From Phaeocystidibacter sp965659725 (GTDB lineage: Bacteria > Bacteroidota > Bacteroidia > Flavobacteriales > Schleiferiaceae), in NCBI GenBank assembly GCA_965659725.1, contig CBFHXG010000001.1, positions 82,156-146,155 of the forward strand: a DNA stretch of 64,000 nucleotides, read 5' to 3'. Each line of letters opens with the position of its first letter. Position 1 is the first letter of the stretch. This document shows positions 52,754-61,833 of the stretch, piece after piece. Made by a program: the position numbers and the translations under genes. The notes below the pieces were generated by a model. That model did no database searches. It had not been told where the DNA came from and was given only the letters and a program-made list of their open reading frames with translations.

Positions 52754-53695
52754 ATGGCAACTAGAGATAAAACACCTTGGAAATCCAGACGTAGCCTGTG
52801 GTTGACCCGATTGGGCTTCCTTGTGCTCTCGGCCTTTCTATGGCTACTACTGCAGTTGGGCGACTCAATGTATACGCAAGAATTTACGGTGCCAGTTCAG
52901 CTAGAAAAGACCCCGAGGGATAGAATGTTGCTTCAACGTCCTTCCGCCATCTTGATACGCTCAGAAGCTCCAGGAATCAATGCCCTGCGACAAATGTGGA
53001 GCGAGCCTGATCCCATAACCCTTGATTTTGACGCCTTCGAGGAGAGAGAAGACGATGTATTTATCCTCACCGATAATGCGTTCCAAAACGAAGTAGGGCC
53101 GCAGATATCCTCTCGAGTAAGATGGAAGCTGGCCGACGATAGTTTGGTGATCAAAACGTCATCACTCCAGAGGAAGAAGATCGCTATCAAAGCTCATCTC
53201 GAACTTTCTTTCGAACCTCCCTATTTCGCTCAAGGTCAGCCCATAGTTACGCCAGATTCCATCTATGTCTTCGGAGCCCCTGAGATCATGGATTCCCTGC
53301 GGGTTATTCATGTTCCAACGTTTGCGGCAGACGATGTTAAGGATGATGTCAGCTACCAATGGAACCCAGAACTGCCGGGAGAACTGAGTTCTCTAACCGA
53401 GGTGGTTGAGATCGTACAACGCGTAAATGCCTTCACCGAAAAGTGGGTTGAAGTCCCGATCCGCCTTCCGAATCAAAGAAGAACATGGCGACCCGTTCCC
53501 GAGCATGTGCGCGTGCGGTGCAGAGTTCCACTGGAATCACATGACCGACTCCAAGGCAGTATGTTCAAGGTTGTGATCAATAAAAGTGAATATGGCAGTG
53601 CCTTAGTTCCACTGAAGTGGGAGCATATTCCGGATTTTGTTGAGGTGCTCGATTGGCAGCCTCACTATTTTGAAATAATAGAATCCAATGATTGA
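52754..53695 (+). CDS. YbbR-like domain protein
   Basis: 313 residues. A basic start and one transmembrane helix (about 17-37, FLVLSAFLWLLLQL) precede YbbR-type repeats outside the membrane. The early FTVPVQLEKTPRDRMLL and later PRSAI/APGIN-like segments and FEPPYFAQGQPIVTPDSIYVFGAPEIMDSL show the YbbR fold. In Firmicutes the YbbR protein CdaR controls the c-di-AMP cyclase CdaA; whether that applies here is unknown. The stop overlaps coaE by 8 bases. Confidence 0.85.
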   Translation: MATRDKTPWKSRRSLWLTRLGFLVLSAFLWLLLQLGDSMYTQEFTVPVQLEKTPRDRMLLQRPSAILIRSEAPGINALRQMWSEPDPITLDFDAFEEREDDVFILTDNAFQNEVGPQISSRVRWKLADDSLVIKTSSLQRKKIAIKAHLELSFEPPYFAQGQPIVTPDSIYVFGAPEIMDSLRVIHVPTFAADDVKDDVSYQWNPELPGELSSLTEVVEIVQRVNAFTEKWVEVPIRLPNQRRTWRPVPEHVRVRCRVPLESHDRLQGSMFKVVINKSEYGSALVPLKWEHIPDFVEVLDWQPHYFEIIESND

Positions 53696-54293
53696 GCCGC
53701 TGAACATAGGACTAACAGGCGGAATAGGCAGCGGTAAAAGCACGGTAGCCAAAGTTTTCTCTTCCTTCGGTATTCCATGTTATTATGCGGATACTAGAGC
53801 CAAGGAACTCATGAATTCGGATCAGGAACTCATGGACGAACTCATCGATGCATTCGGAAAAGAACTATATAAGGATGGTGAGCTGAACAGGAAATGGTTG
53901 GCGCGAAAGGTCTTTGGAGATGATGAGGCGAGGAAGACCGTGAATGGTCTGGTGCACCCGGCGGTGGGAAGGGACTTTCAATCGTGGAAGAGGTCTCAGC
54001 AGACACCTTATGTGCTTCGCGAGGCAGCGATCTTATTTGAAACTGGAGGGTATAAACAAAGTGATGCCAATATCCTAGTTGTAGCTCCTAAAGAATTGCG
54101 ATTAAAACGTGTAATGGAGCGTGATGATGCCTCTGAAGAGGAGGTGCTTTCGAGGATGAATGCCCAATGGAGCGACATTCAAAAAACAGAACTGGCAGAT
54201 TTCATTATCTTCAATGATGATGAACATCACCTAATACCACAAGTAAAAGCTATTCATGAAACTCTTCTCATCAGAGCAAATTCGTCAAATTGA
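53688..54293 (+). CDS. coaE: Dephospho-CoA kinase
   Basis: CoaE phosphorylates the 3' hydroxyl of dephospho-CoA, the last step of coenzyme A synthesis. It is 201 residues. P-loop GLTGGIGSGKSTVAKVF (about 8-24), YYADTRAKELM with the conserved Asp, VLREAAILFETGG, and a late RVMERDDASEEEVLSRMNAQ (Arg-rich lid). It overlaps both neighbours: YbbR by 8 bases and nnr by 38, a strong sign of one transcript. Confidence 0.96.
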   Translation: MIEPLNIGLTGGIGSGKSTVAKVFSSFGIPCYYADTRAKELMNSDQELMDELIDAFGKELYKDGELNRKWLARKVFGDDEARKTVNGLVHPAVGRDFQSWKRSQQTPYVLREAAILFETGGYKQSDANILVVAPKELRLKRVMERDDASEEEVLSRMNAQWSDIQKTELADFIIFNDDEHHLIPQVKAIHETLLIRANSSN

Positions 54294-55737
54294 TGAGGCC
54301 ACCATTCAGAATGTGCCCATCGCGTCCATCGACTTAGTAGAACGTGCGGCCATTGCCTGTTTTGAATGGATTGAGGAGAGGTACGATGATGACGTGATCT
54401 TCCACGTTTTCTGTGGTATGGGGAATAACGGGGCAGATGGGCTGGCCTTAAGTAGGTTACTCCTCAAGGCTGGTTACGACGTATCCGTGCATCCCATCGC
54501 GCATCGAAGTAGTGGTAATCCAAACTTCGACAGGAACATTGAGCGGCTCAATGAGATCGGGGCGGATATCGACTACATTTCCGACATCAAGGACCTTCCG
54601 CAACCGCAGGACATGGCCGTGGCCATCGATGCCATTCTAGGTACTGGGATCGATCGTGGATTGCGTGGGATACTGAAGAACGCAGTGAAGGGCATCATGG
54701 AATCCTATGACCATATCATCTCTATTGATGTGCCTACAGGCTTACCTTCTGACCTTGGCGTGAAATTCGGTTCATCCGCTTGCATCTCAGCCAGTCATAC
54801 CCTCACTTTTCAATTTCCCAAACTCTCATTCTTCACCGCCAACACTGGCGGCTATACTGGAGATATCCATGTCTTGGATATAGGTTTGGACGAAGAAAAG
54901 ATCCATGATATCAAGACTCCGTACTTCTTAACGACAGAATGGGAAGCTAGTTTCTTGAGGCCATCAAGACAGCCATTCAGTCATAAGGGGAATTACGGTC
55001 ACGCCTTGCTTGTGGCCGGTCACAAAGGCATGTTGGGCGCATCTATCCTTTCTTCAAAAGCTTGTTTGCGTTCCGGATGTGGTTTGCTAACAACCCACCT
55101 TCCAAGTGCTGGTGAGCAGATACTTCATACGGCAGTTCCGGAGGCCATGCTTTCTTTAGATAGTCATGAGGAATGGGTTACGCAAGTAGATCTATCCAGT
55201 AAAATCACGGCCATCGGTATGGGGCCTGGTCTAGGTACAAATAAGGAAACGATGTACGCGTTGAAACCGTTGTTGTCTATCGACATTCCAAAGGTCATTG
55301 ATGCAGATGCCATAAATCTGATCTCTCAAGCCAACGCATGGAAGGATGTTCACACCAACGTTATCGTAACGCCTCACTTAGGTGAATTTAGACGCATGGT
55401 TGGGAATGACGACCTTTCCGCAGATGATGCCATTAATGAAGCCCGCTCTTGGGCAAAAGAGCACGGTCATATCATCGTATTGAAAGGCGCATATTCAGCC
55501 ATTTGCACTCCTGAAGGACAGGTTCATTTTAACTCCAGTGGCCACCCTGGAATGGCTACGGCTGGAAGTGGAGATGTGTTAACAGGTATCATAACCGGCC
55601 TGTTGGCGCAAGGGTTAACTCCTTTCAATGCAGCAAGGTTCGGTGCTTGGATACACGGTATTGCAGGACAGGAAGCCGCGGAAAAGAGGGGAGAGCATGC
55701 CATGATCGCCAGCGATATTATTGACCAACTATTCTAA
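54256..55737 (+). CDS. nnr: Bifunctional NAD(P)HX epimerase/dehydratase
   Basis: Nnr repairs hydrated NAD(P)H: the N-terminal YjeF_N epimerase and the C-terminal ADP/ATP-dependent dehydratase of the ribokinase fold. It is 493 residues. N-terminal half (about 1-215): LVERAAIACFEWIEERY, CGMGNNGADGLALSRLL. C-terminal half (about 225-490): KGNYGHALLVAGHKGM, MGPGLGTNKETMYAL, and the anion-hole motif TAGSGDVLTGIITGLLAQG. The start at 54256 gives the conserved MKLFSSEQIRQ and lies inside coaE. Confidence 0.95.
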   Translation: MKLFSSEQIRQIDEATIQNVPIASIDLVERAAIACFEWIEERYDDDVIFHVFCGMGNNGADGLALSRLLLKAGYDVSVHPIAHRSSGNPNFDRNIERLNEIGADIDYISDIKDLPQPQDMAVAIDAILGTGIDRGLRGILKNAVKGIMESYDHIISIDVPTGLPSDLGVKFGSSACISASHTLTFQFPKLSFFTANTGGYTGDIHVLDIGLDEEKIHDIKTPYFLTTEWEASFLRPSRQPFSHKGNYGHALLVAGHKGMLGASILSSKACLRSGCGLLTTHLPSAGEQILHTAVPEAMLSLDSHEEWVTQVDLSSKITAIGMGPGLGTNKETMYALKPLLSIDIPKVIDADAINLISQANAWKDVHTNVIVTPHLGEFRRMVGNDDLSADDAINEARSWAKEHGHIIVLKGAYSAICTPEGQVHFNSSGHPGMATAGSGDVLTGIITGLLAQGLTPFNAARFGAWIHGIAGQEAAEKRGEHAMIASDIIDQLF

Positions 55738-55751
55738 AACATCTAAAACAG

Positions 55752-55785
55752 AAAAGCAGCAAAATCTTTCGATAATGCTGCTTTC
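55752..55785. terminator. Hairpin between convergent nnr and persulfide dioxygenase genes
   Basis: AAAGCAGC pairs with GCTGCTTT across a 16-base loop, flanked by A and T runs. Position and stem suggest a shared terminator for both strands. The long loop and short T run make it weaker than others in the window. Confidence 0.55.
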
Positions 55786-55805
55786 TAAACAAGTATCTGT
55801 TCGGT

Positions 55806-57218
55806 TTATGATGCTGTAGAAGAGCAAGAAACCTCATTCGTGAGGTCCACATTATCTTGCTTTGAAATAGCTGTGAAGCCCCCTTCGATGTTTGTGAGGT
55901 TCGTGTAGCCATTGTTTTCCAACATAGACATGGCGATCACTGACCGATATCCTCCAGCACAATAAAGGAATTGATCATTCTCGCGATCTAAGGTTCCCAT
56001 ATCGGTAAGGAAGTTATCAAGTGGGTAGCTGATAGCGTCTTTGACATGTTGTTTTGAATACTCTCCTGGCTTTCTTACATCTACTGTTTGAACGTTTCCC
56101 TTCTGGAAGAGTTGCTCGAATTCGGCTGCAGATACTGATCTTGTGGTCAATGTGGCCTTACCGGCCTTCTTCCAGGTTTCGATGCCACCTTGGAGGTAAC
56201 CAACCGCATGATCATAACCAACACGGGCTAATCTGCGCACTACTTCCTCCTCACGACCTTCATCGGCAAGGAATACAATGCGACGTTTAAGGTCGGTGAT
56301 AAGCGCACCCACCCACATAGCGAAGTTTCCATCAATTCCGATGAACAGACTGTTTGGTATGTGTGCATTTAGGTAACTGTTAGCATCTCGTGTATCAAGG
56401 ATCAAGGCGCCAGCATCCACCTCTGCTTCAAATGCATTGATGTCGAGTGGTTTCACTCCTCGCTCCATGATGTCGTGGATCGAGTCGTATCCGTACTTGT
56501 TCATCTTCGCATTTTCAGGGAAGTATTGTGGAGGAGGTAGAAGTCCTTCTGTCACTTCTTTGACGAATTCCTCTCTAGTCATATCTGCACGAAGTGCGTA
56601 GTTGGTCTTTTTCTGATTGCCGAGGATATCAACGGTATCGTCAGAAAGGCTTTTGCCACAAGAAGAACCTGCACCGTGGCCTGGGTAAACCGTGATGTGA
56701 TCGGGGAGAGGCATGATCTTATTCCTCAAGGAATCGAAGAGCATGCCGGCCAAATCTTCACGGGTTAGATCTGTTTTTATAGCAAGATCGGGTCTGCCTA
56801 CATCGCCCAGGAATAAGGTGTCACCAGTGAAAATGGCTCTTTCCTCATTATTCTCATCGATCAATAGGTAGGTGGATGATTCTTGTGTGTGACCGGGTGT
56901 GTGAAGTACTTTGATCCGAACATCTCCTATCTGAAACTCTTCATTATCAGTGGCTTCATGCGCGTCGAAGGATGGGGCGGCCTTTGGACCATACACGATG
57001 GTTGCACCAGTTTTCTTGGCTAGGTCGAGGTGACCAGAAACAAAATCGGCGTGGTAGTGAGTTTCGAAGATGTATTTGAGCTTCACTCCATCTCGTTCGA
57101 GTCGTTCTATGTAAGGCTCGGTTTCACGCAATGGATCGATCACAGCTGCTTCACCATTAGAAGTGATGTAGTATGCAGCTTCAGCGAGACAATTGGTATA
57201 TATCTGTTCTACGTTCAT
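55806..57218 (-). CDS. Persulfide dioxygenase-like beta-lactamase-fold protein with two rhodanese domains
   Basis: 470 residues from the ATG at 57218. The N-terminal metallo-beta-lactamase fold (about 1-240) is of the ETHE1 type, with THYHADFVSGH metal ligands, HTPGHTQESSTYLL, FTGDTLFLGDVGRPDL and VYPGHGAGSSCG. Two rhodanese domains follow. The first (about 265-360) has DEGR in place of the Cys loop and is probably inactive. The second (about 375-460) has FLYCAGGYRS with a catalytic Cys. It probably oxidises glutathione- or protein-persulfides to sulfite, with the rhodanese handling sulfane sulfur. It lies 69 bases after the Crp regulator gene. Confidence 0.9.
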   Translation of the reverse strand: MNVEQIYTNCLAEAAYYITSNGEAAVIDPLRETEPYIERLERDGVKLKYIFETHYHADFVSGHLDLAKKTGATIVYGPKAAPSFDAHEATDNEEFQIGDVRIKVLHTPGHTQESSTYLLIDENNEERAIFTGDTLFLGDVGRPDLAIKTDLTREDLAGMLFDSLRNKIMPLPDHITVYPGHGAGSSCGKSLSDDTVDILGNQKKTNYALRADMTREEFVKEVTEGLLPPPQYFPENAKMNKYGYDSIHDIMERGVKPLDINAFEAEVDAGALILDTRDANSYLNAHIPNSLFIGIDGNFAMWVGALITDLKRRIVFLADEGREEEVVRRLARVGYDHAVGYLQGGIETWKKAGKATLTTRSVSAAEFEQLFQKGNVQTVDVRKPGEYSKQHVKDAISYPLDNFLTDMGTLDRENDQFLYCAGGYRSVIAMSMLENNGYTNLTNIEGGFTAISKQDNVDLTNEVSCSSTAS

Positions 57219-57275
57219 ATAGAGCGTTATTTCGATTAGTACTGGTGCAAAGTTGGGAAAAGCGGCACGCAGCAA

Positions 57276-57293
57276 TCGTGACGAATATCACTC
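57276..57293. promoter_or_regulatory. Candidate Crp/Fnr-type operator before persulfide dioxygenase
   Basis: TCGTGACGAATATCACTC contains GTGA-N6-TCAC, the exact half-site spacing of Crp/Fnr proteins. It overlaps the 3' end of the crp-like gene and lies 58 bases upstream of the dioxygenase ATG. Chance cannot be excluded for a single site. Confidence 0.4.
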
Positions 57294-57935
57294 ATCCAAT
57301 ACCTCAACTCGATTACGGCCTAGTTTTACCATGCCTTTCTTCTCCATTTGTTTTAGGAGTCGGCTGATCACTTCACGGCTTGAGTGGAGGTCGTTTGCGA
57401 TCTCTTGATGAGATGCCTTGATCACGGGGTCACCACCTTGATTATCGATCCTTTCGTTGAAGTAACGGATCAATCTTTCATCCAATTGTTGGAAGGCAAT
57501 AGCATCTATGGTTTCCATCAATTCTTGGAATCTATCATGGTATATCCGCATGACAAAGGCCTTCCACTCTGGAAATTTATCCATCCAATCGTTCACAAGA
57601 TGGGCCGGGATATTAAGGACCTCCGTATCTTCTTCAGCTAAGGCTTCCACCTCGCTTACCGATTGATCCATACAACAAGTAAGACTGCTTGCACACGTTT
57701 CACCGGCACGCAGATAATAAAGCAGCAACTCACGGTCTTCGTCATCTCTCCTCATGATCCTCAAACTACCCTTCAATAGAAGAGGGATATACTCTACGGG
57801 CATGCCTTTATCCATTACATAATCTCCAGCTGCAAACGCCTGAAGTCTGCCTTCTTTGGTAAGCGCTTCGAGCAATTCGTCATCGGTGAATAGAGGGAAA
57901 ATACCGCCAATGGTTTCTTTGTCGAGTTGAATCAC
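57288..57935 (-). CDS. Crp/Fnr family regulator with C-x5-CC motif
   Basis: 215 residues: a cyclic-nucleotide-binding-like beta barrel (about 10-115), a dimer helix (about 118-140), and a C-terminal helix-turn-helix (about 165-205, SHQEIANDLHSSREVISRLLKQM). Instead of the cAMP-binding arginine/serine motif the barrel carries GETCASSLTCCMD with Cys81, Cys87 and Cys88, which suggests thiol or metal sensing rather than cAMP. There are no Fnr-type N-terminal cysteines. It is directly upstream of the persulfide dioxygenase gene on the same strand and probably regulates it (inference). Confidence 0.9.
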   Translation of the reverse strand: MIQLDKETIGGIFPLFTDDELLEALTKEGRLQAFAAGDYVMDKGMPVEYIPLLLKGSLRIMRRDDEDRELLLYYLRAGETCASSLTCCMDQSVSEVEALAEEDTEVLNIPAHLVNDWMDKFPEWKAFVMRIYHDRFQELMETIDAIAFQQLDERLIRYFNERIDNQGGDPVIKASHQEIANDLHSSREVISRLLKQMEKKGMVKLGRNRVEVLDE

Positions 57936-57977
57936 GGATCTCTAGGTATTGGGGAAGATGATATCGATTGATGTGTG

Positions 57978-57997
57978 TTGTGAGAATTTCACTGCAA
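57978..57997. promoter_or_regulatory. Candidate Crp-type operator upstream of crp-like gene
   Basis: TTGTGAGAATTTCACTGCAA holds the inverted GTGA/TCAC half-sites with five bases between (six in the site before the dioxygenase gene). It lies 43 bases upstream of the regulator's ATG, in the divergent spacer shared with phoH. It may mediate autoregulation. Confidence 0.35.
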
Positions 57998-58138
57998 ACA
58001 TTAAAGTTACTCTTTTTAGTGAGTGAATCAACAGCAAGTTACCAACAGTTACGACCCTCAAATTGTTGAAACTTGGAAGTGGGAAAATGGGGAAAAAGTC
58101 AATGGGTTGGTTACCTTTTTACCAAATCAATTCTCCTT

Positions 58139-59500
58139 ATGCCAGCAAAGAAATCCACCAAGAAGTCAGGGACGAAGATATTCGTCTTAGACACATCTGT
58201 TATCCTCTTCGACCACAACTCCATCATGAACTTTGATGAGCACGATGTTGCCATTCCTATCACAGTTCTGGAAGAATTGGATGAGTTCAAGAAGGGCAAT
58301 GACACGAAGAACTTTGAAGCGCGCGAATTTATACGCTTCTTGGATAAGAAGGCTGGAGACAATCTCGTGAATGAATGGATCAACCTTAATGGCCCCAAGA
58401 GAGGCAAGTTCAAGGTTGTAATGAGTGTGTCATCTGAAAAGATCGATGCTCAGAAAGCTTTTGCATCTCACAAAATGGATCATCGCATCTTGAATGCAGC
58501 ATTGCGTTTGGAAGAGGAACACCCGAACCGTGCTGTGATCTTGGTAACCAAGGATATCAATCTACGCTTGAAGGCCAAGGCTCTAGGGCTTACGGCCGAG
58601 GATTATCGGACGGGAAAGGTGACAGATATCTCTAACATCTTCACAGGAAAGCAACAGATCGCCTCGTTTCCACAGAAGGTGATCGACAAGCTATACGCTG
58701 ATGGTAATATCGAAAGTGATGCCCTCAAGAAGATGACCAAGAAGATCAAGCCAGAGGCCAATAAATTCTATATCCTGAAGGGGACAAGAAGTAGTTCTCT
58801 CGCTTATTTCAATGCACATCGCGACGCGCTAGAGCACATTGAGAAGAAGTCGTTCTACGGCGTTAAGCCTAGGAATGCGGAACAGACGTTTGCGCTTCAT
58901 GCCATTCTCGATGACAATATCAAGTTGGTAACACTGACCGGCGTTGCGGGTACCGGTAAAACTTTATTGGCCCTTGCAGGGAGCCTGGAGCAGCGCAGGA
59001 ATTTCAAGCAGATCTATTTGGCTCGACCGATCGTGCCGCTCAGCAATAGGGATATCGGTTATTTACCAGGAGATGCAGAGCAGAAGGTCAATCCTTACAT
59101 GCAGCCTCTTTGGGATAACCTGAAGTTCATTAAGAATCAATTTTCTGAGCGCGATCGTCAGTATAAGCAGATCGAAGACATGGTCAATAGCGAGAAGATC
59201 TTAGTTACGCCATTGGCCTATATCCGAGGTAGAAGTTTGTCGAATGTGATCTTCATTGTTGATGAAGCGCAGAATCTTACCCCTCATGAGATCAAAACGA
59301 TCATCACTAGGGCAGGAGAGAACTCTAAGTTCATCTTCACTGGAGATATACATCAGATCGATACGCCATACCTTGATGAACAGTCCAATGGTCTGAGCTA
59401 TTTAGTTGACAAGTTGAAAGGCACACCGTTGTACGCTCACATTACTCTGGAGAAAGGGGAGCGAAGTGAATTGGCTAATTTGGCAAATGATCTTTTGTGA
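58139..59500 (+). CDS. PhoH family ATPase with N-terminal PIN domain
   Basis: 453 residues from the ATG at 58139. A PIN ribonuclease domain (about 12-150: IFVLDTSVILFDHNSI, VLEELDEFKKG, VTKDINLRLKA) is fused to a PhoH AAA+-like ATPase (about 235-450). Walker A is VAGTGKTLLALAG, Walker B VIFIVDEAQNLTP, and FTGDIHQID is sensor-like. PIN-PhoH proteins act as RNA helicase-ribonucleases. The start is placed after an in-frame stretch without family similarity. Convergent with the DUF418 gene with no spacer. Confidence 0.94.
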   Translation: MPAKKSTKKSGTKIFVLDTSVILFDHNSIMNFDEHDVAIPITVLEELDEFKKGNDTKNFEAREFIRFLDKKAGDNLVNEWINLNGPKRGKFKVVMSVSSEKIDAQKAFASHKMDHRILNAALRLEEEHPNRAVILVTKDINLRLKAKALGLTAEDYRTGKVTDISNIFTGKQQIASFPQKVIDKLYADGNIESDALKKMTKKIKPEANKFYILKGTRSSSLAYFNAHRDALEHIEKKSFYGVKPRNAEQTFALHAILDDNIKLVTLTGVAGTGKTLLALAGSLEQRRNFKQIYLARPIVPLSNRDIGYLPGDAEQKVNPYMQPLWDNLKFIKNQFSERDRQYKQIEDMVNSEKILVTPLAYIRGRSLSNVIFIVDEAQNLTPHEIKTIITRAGENSKFIFTGDIHQIDTPYLDEQSNGLSYLVDKLKGTPLYAHITLEKGERSELANLANDLL

Positions 59501-60763
59501 TCAGGTAAGTTCAGGTTGACTTCTTCGCACTAGCTTGATCTTGCCGTAGGTCATTTTGCGCCAGAGCCATTCAATAGGTCCAAATTTGAATCGTTTGAGC
59601 CATAGGTGGCAGAAGATGACTTGTAGTCCGAATATGCCCAGGGTTAAGGTAAGACTCATCCATTCAGGGAGTTGTCCAACCAATCCCAAACCGATTCCAT
59701 AATAAATGGGTATGGATATGAGGGATTGCATCAGATAGCAGGTCAAGGCCATTTTGCCTGGTGCTCTAAAGATGTTCAAGAACTTCCATCCGGTATTGAT
59801 GAGGAGTATGGTTCCAGCGGCATAGGCCATAGCCAAAGGCACAACCCCCAAGGCATAAGCGATGGTCGTTGGAAGAGGTATGTTCGTTTCAAGGAAGGCG
59901 TCTATGGTCCATCTCAGTAGATTGAAAGGAAGCCCAATAGCTATACCGATTCTCAGCGTGCGCTTAAGGAATTTGGTGTTGTTGAGCAGATCGTTATGAA
60001 GGATCTGTCGCCCTGCCCATAGTCCAATCAAAAAGATACCTAGAACCTTAAAGAATCGGCCTTCGAAGAGAATAAGTGCAATCCTGGCCAAGGCGTTGGA
60101 AGGGGTAACTCTGGCGTAGGTGCCAACATCCTCTATCATAATGTATTGAACAAATGGGTGCGGCATGCCTTCTGGGGCGACAGGACCACCAACGATTCCG
60201 AATTGGGCTTGATAGGCATCCATGATCTTGAATAACTCAATGGGGTAGAAATTCGTGAGTGGTAGGAGAAGGTCATGTACAATGGGGAAGAGGATAAGTG
60301 CGCCACTCCACCATAATAGGGCTTTATTTGATGCATTTCTAAAAAGTATAAGAACTAGGCCAGTTATGGCATAGAGCGTCAGGATATCGCCCATCCAAAT
60401 GAAAACGATGTGTATTACTCCAATGAGCAATAAGCCCAGCATCCTTCGAGAGAAGAATGTTGGAAAATTGCCACCTCGCTTGATAACTCTATCCAGCTGT
60501 ATGGCGAATCCGATCCCGAAGAGGAGGGAGAAGATCGAATACCACTTACCATCTATGAAAATGGTCATCAATGCAGAGGTGAAGGATCCGATGCCGTTTC
60601 CCATGATGCCGGCTCTTTCTTCTGGAGTAAGCACTACGTATCCTGAGAAGGAGGCAGTGTTGGCGAGAAAGATGAAGAGAATGGCAATTCCTCGAAGAAT
60701 ATCGAGATGGATGATCCTACTCTGATCACCTACTGGTTTGAACGAAGATTGAGAGGCTTGCAT
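59501..60763 (-). CDS. DUF418 multi-spanning membrane protein
   Basis: 420 residues from the ATG at 60763, with about nine or ten transmembrane helices. DUF418 hallmarks: RIIHLDILRGIAILFIFLAN at the N-terminus (acyltransferase-like LDxLRG), GKWYSIFSLLFGIGFAIQLDR, and the C-terminal FRAPGKMALTCYLMQSLI and GPIEWLWRKMTYGK. The family is related to membrane acyltransferases and its function is unknown. Stop codons of this gene and phoH abut directly. Confidence 0.9.
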   Translation of the reverse strand: MQASQSSFKPVGDQSRIIHLDILRGIAILFIFLANTASFSGYVVLTPEERAGIMGNGIGSFTSALMTIFIDGKWYSIFSLLFGIGFAIQLDRVIKRGGNFPTFFSRRMLGLLLIGVIHIVFIWMGDILTLYAITGLVLILFRNASNKALLWWSGALILFPIVHDLLLPLTNFYPIELFKIMDAYQAQFGIVGGPVAPEGMPHPFVQYIMIEDVGTYARVTPSNALARIALILFEGRFFKVLGIFLIGLWAGRQILHNDLLNNTKFLKRTLRIGIAIGLPFNLLRWTIDAFLETNIPLPTTIAYALGVVPLAMAYAAGTILLINTGWKFLNIFRAPGKMALTCYLMQSLISIPIYYGIGLGLVGQLPEWMSLTLTLGIFGLQVIFCHLWLKRFKFGPIEWLWRKMTYGKIKLVRRSQPELT

Positions 60764-60838
60764 GGCTGATCGATTTGTGGTTATGTTAGGATGGTTACCA
60801 TTCAATATACTACAAATCAATCATGTAGGTTATTTTTC

Positions 60839-61762
60839 TTAATTACTGGTAATGAAGTTTACGATGGTTTTGGCCAGTTCGGGGTGTAATGGAAGGTCTG
60901 GACGATCATAGTAGTTCAATGCTGTTATTCTCATGCCTGGAGCGGTCTTGAGCATGTGTCCCATTCCCTTTATGAACAGGTACTCTGCTTCGAGTTGGCA
61001 ATCTTGAAGTCGATTTGCTTCTTTAAGGGTTACTTGGATATCGGTTTCACCTTGTATAATGGCAACGGGACAATTCAATTTAGCTATGGCTTCGCATGGA
61101 TCGTGAGCGGCCCAAGAAATGAGGAATTGAACATTTTGAGGAGCAAACATGCTATTGAGGAATACGTTAGGTGATTTGGGTTGGAGGCCCATACCAATAC
61201 TATCGAACGCTGCTTGAATGGGAGGCATTTGACTAGGAGGAAATTGTTGGGTCAATTGATCTACGAGAACCTCATTGATCTTTCTTCCAGCTCCACAGAG
61301 GCTGATCACTCTATCCACTCCTGTGCTATCGCCTAGTAGCAGCGCAGTTAGCGAACCCTGCGAGTGTCCTAATAGTGTAATGTCCTCATATCCAGATGCA
61401 CGAGCTTTTTTCAACCATTCATTGGCTAATCCGATGAAATCGTCGTAGCCGATCTGTAATGAAGTATCGATCCTTGAGTGTGCGGACGCATATTTGTCGG
61501 TGTTTAGGGTTGAAATACCGAGCAGATTAAGTGAGTCGGCCAGATATTTCAAGCTATTACCACCTTTTCCGCCAGCATTTCCATTTCGATCGATAGGACC
61601 AGATCCAGGAATGATTACTATGAGGTGATCAGATTCTACTTCATGCCACTCTGCGTAGAAGGTCCCGTTCATGAACTGAACGGAGTCGAGTTGTGCGTAA
61701 AGGCCCAGACTCATCAGGACAGAAACCGTGAGGGATAAGGCCCTCCTCGAATGCATTCTCAT
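60839..61762 (-). CDS. Secreted alpha/beta hydrolase
   Basis: 307 residues with a signal peptide (about 1-23, ending GLYAQ). Alpha/beta-hydrolase fold: oxyanion region VIIPGSGPIDRNGN (about 49-62), nucleophile elbow LLGHSQGSLTALL (Ser about 134), an acid loop near VAIIQGETDIQV, and a C-terminal catalytic His (KGMGHMLK, about 268). Probably a periplasmic esterase or lipase; substrate unknown. The 75 bases between it and the DUF418 start show no terminator. Confidence 0.9.
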   Translation of the reverse strand: MRMHSRRALSLTVSVLMSLGLYAQLDSVQFMNGTFYAEWHEVESDHLIVIIPGSGPIDRNGNAGGKGGNSLKYLADSLNLLGISTLNTDKYASAHSRIDTSLQIGYDDFIGLANEWLKKARASGYEDITLLGHSQGSLTALLLGDSTGVDRVISLCGAGRKINEVLVDQLTQQFPPSQMPPIQAAFDSIGMGLQPKSPNVFLNSMFAPQNVQFLISWAAHDPCEAIAKLNCPVAIIQGETDIQVTLKEANRLQDCQLEAEYLFIKGMGHMLKTAPGMRITALNYYDRPDLPLHPELAKTIVNFITSN

Positions 61763-61833
61763 GACGTTTGGATTGTATTAACATCTGTAAGATACATCCG
61801 AGAAGGACTTTCATCAAAAGGGTTTCGTGGATC

